From the NCBI RefSeq assembly GCF_018991925.1, contig NW_024737068.1, positions 6,437,501 to 6,501,500 of the forward strand: 64,000 bases of DNA, given 5' to 3'. Below are positions 1 to 10,272 of the stretch, in pieces. Origin of the DNA: Homarus americanus (taxonomy: Eukaryota > Arthropoda > Malacostraca > Decapoda > Nephropidae). A program made the position numbers and the translations under genes. Numbering within the stretch: the stretch's first letter is position 1; each line of letters opens with the position of its first letter. Under the pieces are notes generated by a model that was not told the DNA's origin, ran no database searches, and saw nothing but the letters and a program-made list of their open reading frames with translations.

Positions 1-790
1 TCTCTGTGTGTGTGTTTCTGCCATTTTACTATTTTGGTCATAATATTTCATGCTTGCAGGTAAAGTTTGCAAGTTTCTTGAAAATTATTATCATTGAACT
101 GTCTGGCAACTGGCACATATGACGTCATTACCCAATGTTTACCCACGTTTGTTTACATTTATTAGCTGATAATGATGTCGTCAGCTGTGTGTGTGTTTTT
201 TTTTTTTTTGTGCCGGCCTACGCTATTTTTCCCCCTAACCGGAGAGGTAAGGACATATCTGACTCACTGAAGCTGTAATACAATCGTATGTGAGAAAAAA
301 GACTTGTGTAAATACTGAGTACTTGTATAGACGATACATCAGTTTAACGAGTGAAGGACGTATAATGAGTCGCTGACAGTCTTTAACGACAGGTAAAACT
401 GAACACCTGGCCTTATGTGACAGATTAAGACTTTTATGTGACAGGTAAACTTAGACATTGGGTTTTATGTGACAGATTAAGACCATCGTGTTACCTTAAG
501 ATGAAATGAATTGGTGAAAGATTAACTGACTGATGAAACGGGTTTTCTGAACAGAGAGAGAAAGTAAAATGATACCTAATACAAATAATATCACACTCAA
601 CAATAATGTATTTTCGTTCTCTGCCGAGGCAAAAAAAAAATCACAAATAAAATGTTTCCTATGAATATATTTGTTACAGGCCATCGACCATATGATTGTT
701 TTAACTTAGTTACAGAATAAAATACATTATGTTTTTGGAATATAATGTGAACGTTCATGAGGTAACAATGTTATGACGACTGAGTTCTTC
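1..790. other. Unique AT-rich DNA, no gene seen
   Basis: No convincing coding region. The only local structure is a motif of the form TATGTGACAG followed by TTAA or GTAA, present three times between about 412 and 476, and a T-run at 197-209. Short open frames here have no recognisable domain. Confidence 0.6.
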
Positions 791-1045
791 CTATTTTTCG
801 CTGCTCCGGGTGAAGGGTGAAGGGCTGCCTCTTGTGTTAATTAAATGCCGCTGGTTTGACCCCTGGGCACTCTCAGTCCACCCAGCTGCAAATGAGAACC
901 TAACTTTGCCGTTGTGGATGTGTAGGCGGTCAAGTACAGTGCTGGCCACGTTACCTCCTTGCATACTGAAGGCTAAATATAATGTGGTGCATCCACACTG
1001 CCCCTAAAGGCCCGCCAGGCCTATGAGGCCCAATTTTACTTTTTC
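791..1045 (+). mobile_element. SINE-like relic (tRNA-type B box)
   Basis: At 853-863 the sequence GGTTTGACCCC resembles the RNA polymerase III B box (consensus GGTTCGANTCC). It is followed by a compact, GC-richer block running to about 1030 (GTCCACCCAGCTGCAAATGA, then a stretch with GCCCGCCAGGCC near 1010) and a T-rich tail. The block differs in composition from its AT-rich flanks. B box plus body and short simple tail is the normal layout of tRNA-derived SINEs. I have the impression that the body resembles conserved SINE central domains of other invertebrates, but I cannot name the family. A clear A box and target-site duplication were not found, so the left boundary is a guess. Confidence 0.4.
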
Positions 1046-2372
1046 AACCCTAATAATTTTATCATTAGTGATTTAAAGTTTCAAAATATCACATCATATT
1101 TTTCTTGAACCTGGAGATGTGAGAACACATCAAAATGATTCACTTAAGGTGAACACAAAGCGTCGTGTCTTATACCTTCCCTTTACCTGCGGATGTAAGA
1201 AGGCAACTACCTGCTCCACGTGAGCCACCACACAAAGACGACAAAGATTATATCATCGTTATCGTGATACAATTGACATGACTGTAACAAGATGTCTTGT
1301 GTCATTCTCACTTCGTGGAAAATGTCGCGGCTTAAGTGAGACCGTCAAGGGAAAATCTAACACATGAATCTTTAACAAACCAGATTGCATCGTATCTTAA
1401 ATGAGGCAGTTATATACGTCCTCACTTCGTCACATACGAGGAAAAAATTGGGTCGTAGTTAACGTGAACCAGCCAGATGTGTTCTTACATCTTCAGTCAA
1501 GGGAAAATATAACGAATATACCTTTAAGAAAACAAACTGGGTCATATCTTAAGTGAGGCAGTTAGATACGCCTTCGTTTCGTCGTTTCGCCACTTACGAG
1601 GAAAAAATTTAACTCGTAAACCTGTGACAATCCGGCTGTTGTACTGTGTGTTTACAAAGTGTCGTCTCGATCGCCATTATTATCGTTGGTTGTGGAGATG
1701 TCAATGGTAATGATTCCTTTAATGGTGATGGTGTCGAGGTTATGGTGCGGGTTATTGGTGTTTTATTGGTGCCTGAGGAAGGCCTTAATTGATACGTTAT
1801 GTGGAAGGGTGAGTTTATGAGGCAGGTGCTCTTTCTGCCCCTCCCCCTCCTCTCTCTCTCTCTCTCTCTGCTGGTACAAGACTCCGCCCTCCTATTTTCT
1901 CTGGTAACTAAACAGAGATCAAAGTTAATTATCCCTTGATAGCATGATTTAGCGAGCTATTATAACCTCATGAACGATCCAATTATAAACCTGTCTTAGT
2001 CATCAGCTGCATCGGTAACGAGTGACGAGTGACAGACGCGTAGAGTCCGGGGGTGCAGTGAGGAGCCAGTGGCGTAAGTGGGCCGCAGGCGAGGGGGAGT
2101 GTGGTGGGGTTAAGTGGTGGTTAGGATGTGGGAAAGAGGATAGAGGAATTGGATAGAGAGTTGATGGAAGGGGAGGAAGTCGGTTCGATGATAGATTCGG
2201 CCTGTGATGGAAAATATCTCTCTCAGAAATTCAGTCAGGAAAGAGAGAGGCATCAAGGTGTGTGTGGAAAAAGTTTATTTGGTTTTAAACAAATGTATTT
2301 CTGATTTTCTGCTTTAACACATACGAAGAAGAGAGTGAAAATAGATTGTCTCTGAGTATTATTTTACATATG

Positions 2373-2374
<2 letters not shown>
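1046..2374. other. Unique DNA with a diverged ~155-bp direct repeat
   Basis: Two diverged copies of one segment lie at 1346-1448 and 1498-1608. Both begin CAAGGGAAAAT, carry AGTGAGGCAGTTA or a close variant in the middle and end ACGAGGAAAAAATT. A related fragment recurs near 28,980-29,030, so this may be a dispersed old repeat. A short (CT)n is at 1849-1869. No gene seen. Confidence 0.5.

Positions 2375-2421
<47 letters not shown>
2375..2421. repeat. (CT)n microsatellite
   Basis: Uninterrupted CT dinucleotides, about 47 bp, followed by a pyrimidine-rich stretch to about 2545. Confidence 0.95.
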
Positions 2422-2424
<3 letters not shown>

Positions 2425-2815
2425 ATCTAATTCTATATTTCTTTCTTTTTGCCTTACTTTCTATTTTCCTTCTCCCTCCTTCTTACTCAATTCCTTTCAA
2501 TCGTTTTCTCCCCCTCCAACTTCCTCTTCCTCTTTTCCTTTCTCTCTAAATTTTTTTCTCAGACTTTCTCTAACGACAGATATGACACACTATAAAATCG
2601 TAAGTTTCCCGACTTATTCTCCATTACTCGTACTTTATCGCAGCCATGACCTGACCCGGAGTTATTGACAGATTTTGAGGCAAAAAGAAGCTACAGTGAT
2701 AGTTGCCGACAGAGGCGAAAATCCCGTCTTTTTCTACTTGATTTGGGGTTTTCGTGGAGGATCTTTGCTCGGTACATCATCCATTAGGTTGATAACTAAA
2801 CTGTCGTGGGATACG
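2422..2815. other. Pyrimidine-rich then unique DNA
   Basis: Pyrimidine-rich to about 2545, then unremarkable DNA. No gene, RNA or repeat recognised. Confidence 0.5.
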
Positions 2816-2950
2816 TCATCATAATCATCATCATCTTCATCATCATTAGTATTATTATTATTATCATTATTACTACTATTACTACTTCTACTATTACCAC
2901 TGCTACTATTACTACTACTACTACTATTATTACTCAACCACTACTATTAA
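2816..2950. repeat. Degenerate trinucleotide tract (ATC, ATT, ACT)
   Basis: About 135 bp of mixed trinucleotides shifting from ATC to ATT to ACT. It stays open in several frames and gives long Ser/Asn or Ile/Thr runs, which are artefacts of the repeat and not proteins. Confidence 0.9.
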
Positions 2951-3680
2951 TCATTATTGCCTTAGTTGATGAAAAACAAGTTCAATACTAAAGGGATCAT
3001 TTTAAATGGAGAAATTATATACCGCATTAATGTATCAAAAAGAAACTTGACAAGGTAAACAAGAAGACCATGTTGGGAAGTGTTGTATAATCACGTCTAG
3101 TATCGCAGACGTATTCATGATATAACCAGCCCGTGTTGGAGGACAAACAGTGGTGAGAATGAGTATTTGTCACTAACTAGAGGAGTGCCACAGGGGCGTG
3201 TATTGTCCCCCTGATGTAAATGAGATCAAGAATTGGTGATTGTGAAGTGTAACGGAGACACGATGAGTGGGAATGGTCACTGTTGTGTTGATTACAGCTG
3301 GATGATGGTCTGATGTCGGTCGAGGTTGGGGGGAAAGCTTGTGAGAATAGCAGTAACACTTTGATGAAATATACAGATGAATTCTGGCGGTGAACCATGA
3401 GTGTGTGTGAAGTAGTGAGGTATTTGACAAGGGGAGAGACAGGAGAGATAAGAGTAACTTTAAATAATTAGAAGTAATTTTGAATAAAGATAGGAATGGG
3501 ATAATTAAATTCGATATAGTAATGTAGGGAATTTAAAGGTAGAGTCCGGGGTGTCTTGTTTAATGGGGATAATGTAGTACTACTTCATGACCTGTTGGTT
3601 TAGGAGTTGTATAGGAGAGGGTACGACTGAGAGCTGTAGGGAGGTTCAGTGTATTTTCTTTCATTCTTTCTTTATCACTA
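2951..3680. other. Unique DNA, no gene seen
   Basis: No domain, splice pattern or RNA gene recognised. Overlapping open frames at 3173-3430 on the minus strand have no family resemblance. Confidence 0.5.
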
Positions 3681-3768
3681 TGACACCCATCATCATCATC
3701 ATCATCATCATCATCACAGCCACCACCATCATCACCACCCCACTACCGCCATCATCAACACAATCATT

Positions 3769-3799
<31 letters not shown>

Positions 3800-3872
3800 C
3801 AGCCACCACCATCATCACCACCCCACTACCGCCATCATCAACACAATCATTATCATCATCATCATCATCACA
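3681..3872. repeat. (CAT)n tract with an 83-bp internal tandem duplication
   Basis: CAT trinucleotides surround a unit starting CACAGCCACCACC, found at 3715 and again at 3798, an 83-bp period. The duplication includes both the pure CAT tract and the interrupted part, consistent with unequal exchange or slippage. Confidence 0.9.
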
Positions 3873-4284
3873 GAGCTGAAAAATTTTCATATTTCATCAT
3901 GAAAAACCAAAACTCATTAAATTTTACTGCTCTCTGAGACTGCCATTAAACTTTAAAATATTACAATTGCTTTTAAGCCCGCAGCTGTCTAGTTAATGAT
4001 ACATCCCCATGACTTTGTATAAAATGTTTGTAATTAAAATACTGTACAATTTCTTTTAGTGTTTTTCGGGTCCCAAGACTACTAAAAAACTAACAACATG
4101 CAGATAAAAAAAAATGTGAGAAAAAAGTTTGAAATATTAATGGAAAAATGTAGATAATCGTTCGCATAAATATAAACAAAATCGTTCGTGGATCCAACCT
4201 GAATCCCGTTAAGGGTTGCCAGCTATTAAGATATTGACTCATTTATGAACTCTGATTTCTCTCTCTTCACCTCTCGAAGCAGTG

Positions 4285-4287
<3 letters not shown>
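3873..4287. other. AT-rich DNA, no gene seen
   Basis: AT-rich sequence with homopolymer runs. Nothing supportable as a gene or regulatory element. Confidence 0.5.

Positions 4288-4366
<79 letters not shown>
4288..4366. repeat. (CT)n microsatellite, 79 bp
   Basis: Pure CT run. One of the longest perfect dinucleotide tracts in the window. Confidence 0.97.
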
Positions 4367-4368
<2 letters not shown>

Positions 4369-5351
4369 GACACTCAGTCGAGGTCTTAATATCAGAGTGT
4401 CAACATTAATAAGTCCAGGGTACACTTTGATTAACATTCCAACTAAGTTATTGTCCTCCCACATGTTGTCCTCTCTTGATCCATCAGTAATGTCTGTCTT
4501 TCTACACAAGTAAATTTGGAGTTGGGAACAAATTATTTTTCTTCAGTGTTTTTAAAAGTAATGTTTCCATCTGTATTTATTTATATACTTATTAAATAAA
4601 TGTACGATAAAGGTCTATATTTTTAGGACATTATCAATATGTTTAGTTTAGTTTGCTCTAGTGTTTTATTTACTGAGTAACGTATAAAGGAAAACAACTG
4701 CTATGAATCTTTCACTATTACTTAGAGTAAGACTTCAAAGTAAGATAATAGAGTAAGACTTAAGAATCAGATTTTAGAGTAAGGCTTACAATAAGTCTCA
4801 GTGTACGAATTGGGGTAAGACTTTAGAGCAAGATTTAGAGGAAGTTTTAGTGCAACACTTAGAATATGACCTTAGAGAAAGACTTTAGCATAAGACTTAA
4901 TGAACAAGGTATGATTGTCCCATTTTACTAAACATACTGTACTTGAATCTATTTTCACCATCTCTGCATTACAACACCAGATACCCTCTCCATTAACATT
5001 AGAATCCCGTCAAATTAGTATTTTCTATGTATGTAAAATTGCAAACAAATCCCCGTGTGTGTGTGTGTGTGTGTGACTCCACGAATCTCCTCATTTAACA
5101 AATAGTTCCTGAACACCATTTTAGATTTGTGATTTATTAATTTCATATACAGAAACAAATCCAATTTTTCATTTTCTCTCTGTTATTTTCTCACAGTTGT
5201 TTCTTTTGTTCAGAAGATGAAACACAGTAATTGTTTTGTGTTTTTGAGTAAGATGAAACGGAATTGCACAAAAGATAAGGAAGACTTTTACAGAGGCATT
5301 AGCGAAGAGATGTAACAAGTTGTTTGATGTTGAAATCTTGGTGATGAGACC

Positions 5352-5352
<1 letters not shown>
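4367..5352. other. AT-rich DNA with a degenerate AGTAAGACTT repeat
   Basis: Between about 4725 and 4900 a motif close to GAGTAAGACTT recurs roughly a dozen times at 14-20 bp spacing, each copy mutated. This is an old degenerate minisatellite. A short (GT)n lies at 5055-5074. No gene seen. Confidence 0.6.

Positions 5353-5440
<88 letters not shown>
5353..5440. repeat. (GA)n microsatellite, 88 bp
   Basis: Pure AG run, the longest uninterrupted dinucleotide of this type in the window. Confidence 0.97.
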
Positions 5441-5441
<1 letters not shown>

Positions 5442-5779
5442 CACACATATATTGTAAAACTCTTAGATTATAAAAGCATTTTCCCTTTCATGAAACAAAA
5501 ATTTTTCTTATACGACATTATACTCGACTGCAAGATTGGTTAGGGCAACACAAAGGCTTAGATTCACTGAAGAGAAACTCGTTTATATATAAAATTGTCC
5601 ACATAAACTTGGGAGAACTTGGTGGGTGGCATATATTAGCTTTGGTGACCCTGGCGCAAAATTATGTCATCATAAACATCATGAGTCATACGGTAAGCTC
5701 TAGTAATACTCGTCTTGTGCTGATGTGTTTGTGTTTGTGCGGTTTGTTGCTTTTATGGTGTTTCTTCTTGTGATGTATA

Positions 5780-5780
<1 letters not shown>
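5441..5780. other. Unique DNA, no gene seen
   Basis: Nothing recognised on either strand. Confidence 0.5.

Positions 5781-5833
<53 letters not shown>
5781..5833. repeat. (TG)n microsatellite
   Basis: Uninterrupted TG run of about 53 bp. Confidence 0.96.
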
Positions 5834-5835
<2 letters not shown>

Positions 5836-6092
5836 ATAAATTAGAGAATACATAGGAAACAAACTATGACAGGTATAAGAACAGGTATAATGATCCCCAC
5901 AAGGCAACAGCATTATAACACAGCGCCTCCATCTGTGATTTTCGTTGTGTCCTGTTGAGAACTTTATACAAGCGCACATCAGATGTTCTTAATACAAACT
6001 AAGAGACGTTTTTGATTATCTGTAATAAATTTTAGCTGCCTCTAATAAACCTCTTTCTGTCAATGTGTACCAAATTGTATTGTTTCCTTACA

Positions 6093-6135
<43 letters not shown>

Positions 6136-6850
6136 GTTTATAGGACTGTGCTTGATGCATGTCGACTGAAATCCCCAAACGGAATAATCTGTAGCACGAA
6201 TTGTTATCACATATCTAAATTAGAATTGCATGACATTGCAGGCAGAGCATACGGACATGCAACAGACAATAATGAACTCGACTCCAGTTTATCCCACTGT
6301 AGCTAAGTGGTGAGCAACACATAACCTTGGCAGAGCTTCATTTGATGCTGCAACCCGTCCGGACGACCATCAAAGTCAGTTTCTGAGTAAACTTTTTATG
6401 GTAGAACACACTGTTAACTGATCACAAGAAGCTCAGAAAGATGGCTGTCACGAAAAATCACGGATGAACACTGAGGAGGGGGTGACAGACACTACAGCTG
6501 CCAACGTAACGAGTAAAGATATCGTACTGCTTAGTGACTTTTTTATTTACCAGCAACTTAAGTAATGAGGAGAATTGAGCCCACTGACATACCAAAAATA
6601 TAATATCCCTCATAATGATGATTCAAATATGTACTCCACAATCTTCTTAGTGGTGTAAATCCTTCAGTACTTCACAAAGGCGTTCCTGAGAGCACGTTAA
6701 TGTCAAACACCTCAACAATATGAAATAACTTAATTACGTACGTTTAATAATATAATAATCATGTTTCCACGTAATCTCACACACAAAGCTGACCTAATAC
6801 CTATGCCTTTATGGAGAGAAGTGAGAGGTACAGCTGAAGGAAGTGGGTGT
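5834..6850. other. Unique DNA with one (ATT)n tract
   Basis: An (ATT)n tract of about 43 bp is at 6093-6135. The rest shows no gene, RNA or recognisable element. Confidence 0.5.
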
Positions 6851-7250
6851 CTTATATGTTGCTGCTAGTGATCTTCTCTCCCTTCCATTTCCTCCCTTCA
6901 TCTCTACCGTAACTCCATCATTTTTGTCCTTTTCTATCTCCTTCACCTCTCCCCTCATTCACTTTCTCCCATTCTATTTCCTCCATTTCTCTCTCTATCT
7001 CTCTTCCCCTTTCATTTTTCTTTCCCTCCCTCTCATTCTGTATCGATCTCCGTTCTTATCCCTTACAATCTCCTTCACCTCTTCTCCTTTTCGTCTGTCC
7101 ACCCTACCTCCTCATCTCTCTCTCCTTCAGTTCCATCCGTTTCTCTTTTCGTCACATATTCCCCTTCATTCATCTTATTCTACCTACCCCCTTCTTCCCC
7201 TACTCGTCTCACCCCTCTCCCCCTTAATCTCTTCCCTACACTATCCCGCT
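6851..7250. other. 400-bp pyrimidine-rich stretch
   Basis: Strongly C/T-biased sequence built from CTCC, TTCC and CTCT words, without a clean repeat period. It stays open for about 150 codons, but the predicted peptide is a monotonous Ser/Pro/Leu/Phe string, expected from composition alone. Confidence 0.6.
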
Positions 7251-7698
7251 TACATCCAGTTAATCCTAGGCATCTACACATTGACGTCTTCCGCCTGGCG
7301 TCCATAGGTGAGATGTCCACTGGCGTCTACAGGAGTTGATGGATAGTTGAATAGATACCCTAACCTTCAAGTAGATTCTCTAAGTCCACAAGAGTTGATG
7401 GATAAACACGATGACCCCTTAATACTATTCCTGGTATACACGAGACGTTGAAAGATAATTACCTAGATATCCTAATCATCCCAATTTACTCCTAGCGTTC
7501 ATATTAGCTAGTGGATAGATAATAATGATGGATGGATAGCCCCCCTAGCCATTGAGACCTAACAACAGCGACCACTGACGGTCGTGGTTGAGGATGGGCG
7601 CTGGGTAGATGTTACTCTCCTCATCTACAGTATGTCGCCGCGGTGTACACCACTCAACTCTGTCAGACGCCTCTATGCATATGTGATAACCTGCCTCG

Positions 7699-7735
<37 letters not shown>
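7251..7735. other. Unique DNA ending in a short (CT)n
   Basis: Contains several loose variants of a GAGTTGATGGATA word at 7330-7400 and a (CT)n at 7701-7731 that passes directly into a few CA units. No gene seen. Confidence 0.5.
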
Positions 7736-7739
<4 letters not shown>

Positions 7740-7743
7740 TATC

Positions 7744-7842
7744 TACACGACACTAAACCGCATCCAGCCCATTTGACCACGTACTGATCGCTATAAGAAC
7801 AGGCCATTCCTAACCATTGTAAAAATTATCAACAACTCGTAG
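7744..7842 (+). pseudogene. C-terminal end of a LINE ORF2 (decayed)
   Basis: In the frame of 7744-7842 the translation contains NRIQPI, a stop, then PRTDRYKN and VKIINNS before a stop codon. The intact-looking end near 25.4-25.51 kb reads NKIQPI, RTDRYKN, VKIINNS and a stop in the same order and spacing, so the two are copies of one LINE family's C-terminus. The fragment begins just after a (CT)n/(CA) tract, so it is severely 5'-truncated. The downstream 3' UTR is diverged and its end was not located. The clade is unknown; the RYKN motif before a short tail is common at the ends of LINE ORF2 proteins. Confidence 0.6.
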
Positions 7843-8247
7843 TTAACCAGTGTGTTCATTCCCTTTCAATCACGTTTCTGTACTGTAGCTGTGTTGAAAT
7901 TCCTTGTTAATTGAGCCTCTCCCCCATGTCATTATATAGTATATGTGTACCACTTATGTCACTTGTATATTATGTGTCAATCAAGTGTCTGATACACCAG
8001 CAGGAATTAATTAACCTTCCACTAACTGAGAATACGTGTGATCATATATAAGATTAACAATTATCCTCCTCGTCTTCTTCACTAACCTTCTACGAACGTC
8101 AGATAAAAACAGAACTTAATTTGAATCCCTTTTAATCGTCTTTCATCCACTCTGACGCGGAAATTCCCTGCACCACCTTAAGTATTAGGGAAATTTTCTT
8201 CGTAATTTTTTCATTTCGCTTATAGAAGTGTTTTGTGGAATTTCGGA

Positions 8248-8250
<3 letters not shown>
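7843..8250. other. Unique DNA, probable LINE 3' UTR at left
   Basis: The first 150 bases may be the 3' UTR of the LINE fragment ending at 7842. Beyond that nothing is recognised. Confidence 0.35.

Positions 8251-8295
<45 letters not shown>
8251..8295. repeat. (TG)n microsatellite
   Basis: Uninterrupted TG run of 45 bp. Confidence 0.96.
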
Positions 8296-8298
<3 letters not shown>

Positions 8299-8440
8299 AG
8301 GATGAACCACAAGGATATAAGGTAGAGGGACCTGCCTATGAGTGTCATTACCTCCCAGAAGCATCAGACAATCTGATTACTGAGGCGACGCATCTGTTGA
8401 GTCCTTGAGCGACCTGGGCTCCACACTCATTGAAACTACC

Positions 8441-8800
8441 AAACATAAGAACATAAGAACATAAGAAAGTGGGATACTGCAGGAGGCCGACTGGCCCATA
8501 CAGGGCAGATCCCTTTCACACCCATCCCAGCACTTCCATGTGCCTATCCAACTTCGTCTTGAAGCTCCCTAGCGTCCCCGATCCTACTATAGCACTCGGT
8601 AGCCTATTCCACATATCCACAACTCTATTACCAAACCAGTGCTTGCCTATATCCTTTCTGAATCGGAATTTATCTAATTTAAAGCCATTTGTTCTAGTTA
8701 TTTCGTTATTACTGAGCTTCAGAACATCTTCCATTTTACCCTTGTTAATCCCACTTACCCACTTGTACACCTCTATAAAAGACCGAACTGAAGGGAAGCA
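8441..8800 (-). mobile_element. CR1-like LINE 3' end with octamer tail
   Basis: Read on the minus strand, an ORF2 C-terminus (8770-8516) contains YKWVSGINKG, NGFKLDKFRFRKDIGKHWF and NRVVDMWNRLP, followed by about 45 bp and then three tandem octamers TTCTTATG (8468-8443). The motif string is typical of the end of CR1/L2/Jockey-type LINE polymerases. The octamer tail parallels the octamer tails that end CR1 elements in birds and other animals, so CR1-like is the best guess. The open frame here is 84 codons without a stop, and the 5' part is missing as in most LINE copies. A target-site duplication was not found. Confidence 0.7.
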
Positions 8801-9901
8801 TTTATAAAAGATTTTGTGTTGATAATAATAATCATAAGTAATTTCAGTTTCGGAAAGTGTCAGTAAAATTGGTTTCTTGGTTGTTGACTTGACATAGTTT
8901 AGTGAGTTTCAGATGTTAGGGTCTTCGTCTCAAAGTCCTCCCTCAGGCAAAACTAATTTAGCCAGACCCTGAGGGAGGTTTGGAAGATCAACATGTATAC
9001 AATATAATCCTTTTGAAGATCTTAACGAGAGGAAGTATTTGTTGTGTATTACGAGATCTGGATACATAAGGTTCGTATGTTAAAAGTTTACCTTAACTGG
9101 TGATGTAGGAACTGATCTGACTTATTTAAAGTACGACTAGAAGTTGATGTTCAGATCAGCGTTTACATCACACACAGACACACTGCATCTGAACGTATTC
9201 TCTCTTCACCAGTTACAAGGGAAGGCAACAACAATCACAGTGGCTAGCGTGAGCCTGGCGTGGTAACAACATCAATACTTCTACCATAAAACATGACCAG
9301 CGTTGGCAAGAGATGGAGCTGATCAGTAAACATATCATTGGGGGGGAAAGGCTGGTGAACACAGGTCTAGTGCAACACCAGGCATCTTATAGTAGAGGAA
9401 CAGGAAGACGAGCGTGCATTCGTCTGGCGTAGCTTTACTTAGGGACGCCGAACGCTGTTGATTGCCTTTGTTGACGCTATTTTCATGGTGAGACAGCTCC
9501 CACTATCGGGCTGTACTAACGAGGAGACTATCGCCCGACTCTCCTATCTTAACCCAATAAATAAATTACCATATATTTGTGTGGTGTGGAAAGCGAGGGT
9601 TACGCCATCTAGTCTCACAAATATTTGATTAAACTATATTTATAAGTATTCATATGTGTGCAGGTTTGTGTGTGTGTATTCATGTAAACTGAATATGTAG
9701 GAGTGAGTTTGAGTATATGGGTGTGTGTATGTTTATCTTTTAGGATATGTACTCGTATATACTGTATGAAAGTGTGTATGGATTTGTGTCTGTATCAATG
9801 TGTGTGTTTGTGTAGCTATGCAATATATGTGTGTGTGCGAGTATAACCAAATATGATTCATATCTATCCAGATGTATATATGCATGGGGATATGATTGAC
9901 T

Positions 9902-9902
<1 letters not shown>
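8801..9902. other. Unique DNA with an 11-bp perfect hairpin
   Basis: CCTCCCTCAGG at 8937-8947 and its exact reverse complement at 8968-8978 can form a hairpin with a 20-nt loop. The remainder holds TG-rich patches after 9650 and no recognisable gene. Confidence 0.5.

Positions 9903-9957
<55 letters not shown>
9903..9957. repeat. (AC)n microsatellite abutting an RTE 3' end
   Basis: 55 bp of AC repeats directly next to the (CTA)-like tail of the first RTE-type copy at 9958. Confidence 0.97.
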
Positions 9958-10272
9958 ACTACTATTACTACGTTGCTGCCATTCGCAATCGAGTATGACG
10001 ATCATCCTGCTACGATACAATGATTTGAGTTATTAAGGATGTCACCTACGTTGGTGAGCCCTGAGGTGACTCGAGAGGCCGATACGGGAACAGCGGGGCC
10101 GTCCGCAGATGTTGATCATGTGGAGGGCTACATCTAGTGTGGGAGCTGCGGCGGCAGCGTCTTTCCAGCGTTGGAGCTTGTCTGCCTCAGTGTGCAGTCA
10201 GGCTAACTCGAAAGTATTGACACCTTCTCGTGTGATGCTTCTCTAAGCGTTACGGGGTGGAATGGTCGTCTC
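9958..10272 (-). mobile_element. RTE-type LINE copy 1, 3' portion
   Basis: This matches the 3' end of the minus-strand copy at 21.76 kb: a CTA/ATT-like tail, then the 3' UTR (TGACGATCATCC) and the ORF C-terminus. The C-terminal finger has lost its first cysteine relative to the copy near 57.55 kb. The match stops at AATGGTCGTCTC (10261-10272), where a Jockey-like element begins. It resumes at 12,392, so this is one element split by a later insertion. Confidence 0.85.

Noticed and set aside
2734..2937. Ser/Asn-rich open frame like a low-complexity nuclear protein
   Set aside because: Encoded by the trinucleotide tract at 2816-2950; no flanking domain.
6843..7307. 154-codon open frame
   Set aside because: Pyrimidine-rich low-complexity DNA; the peptide is Ser/Pro/Leu/Phe only, with no domain and no splice context.
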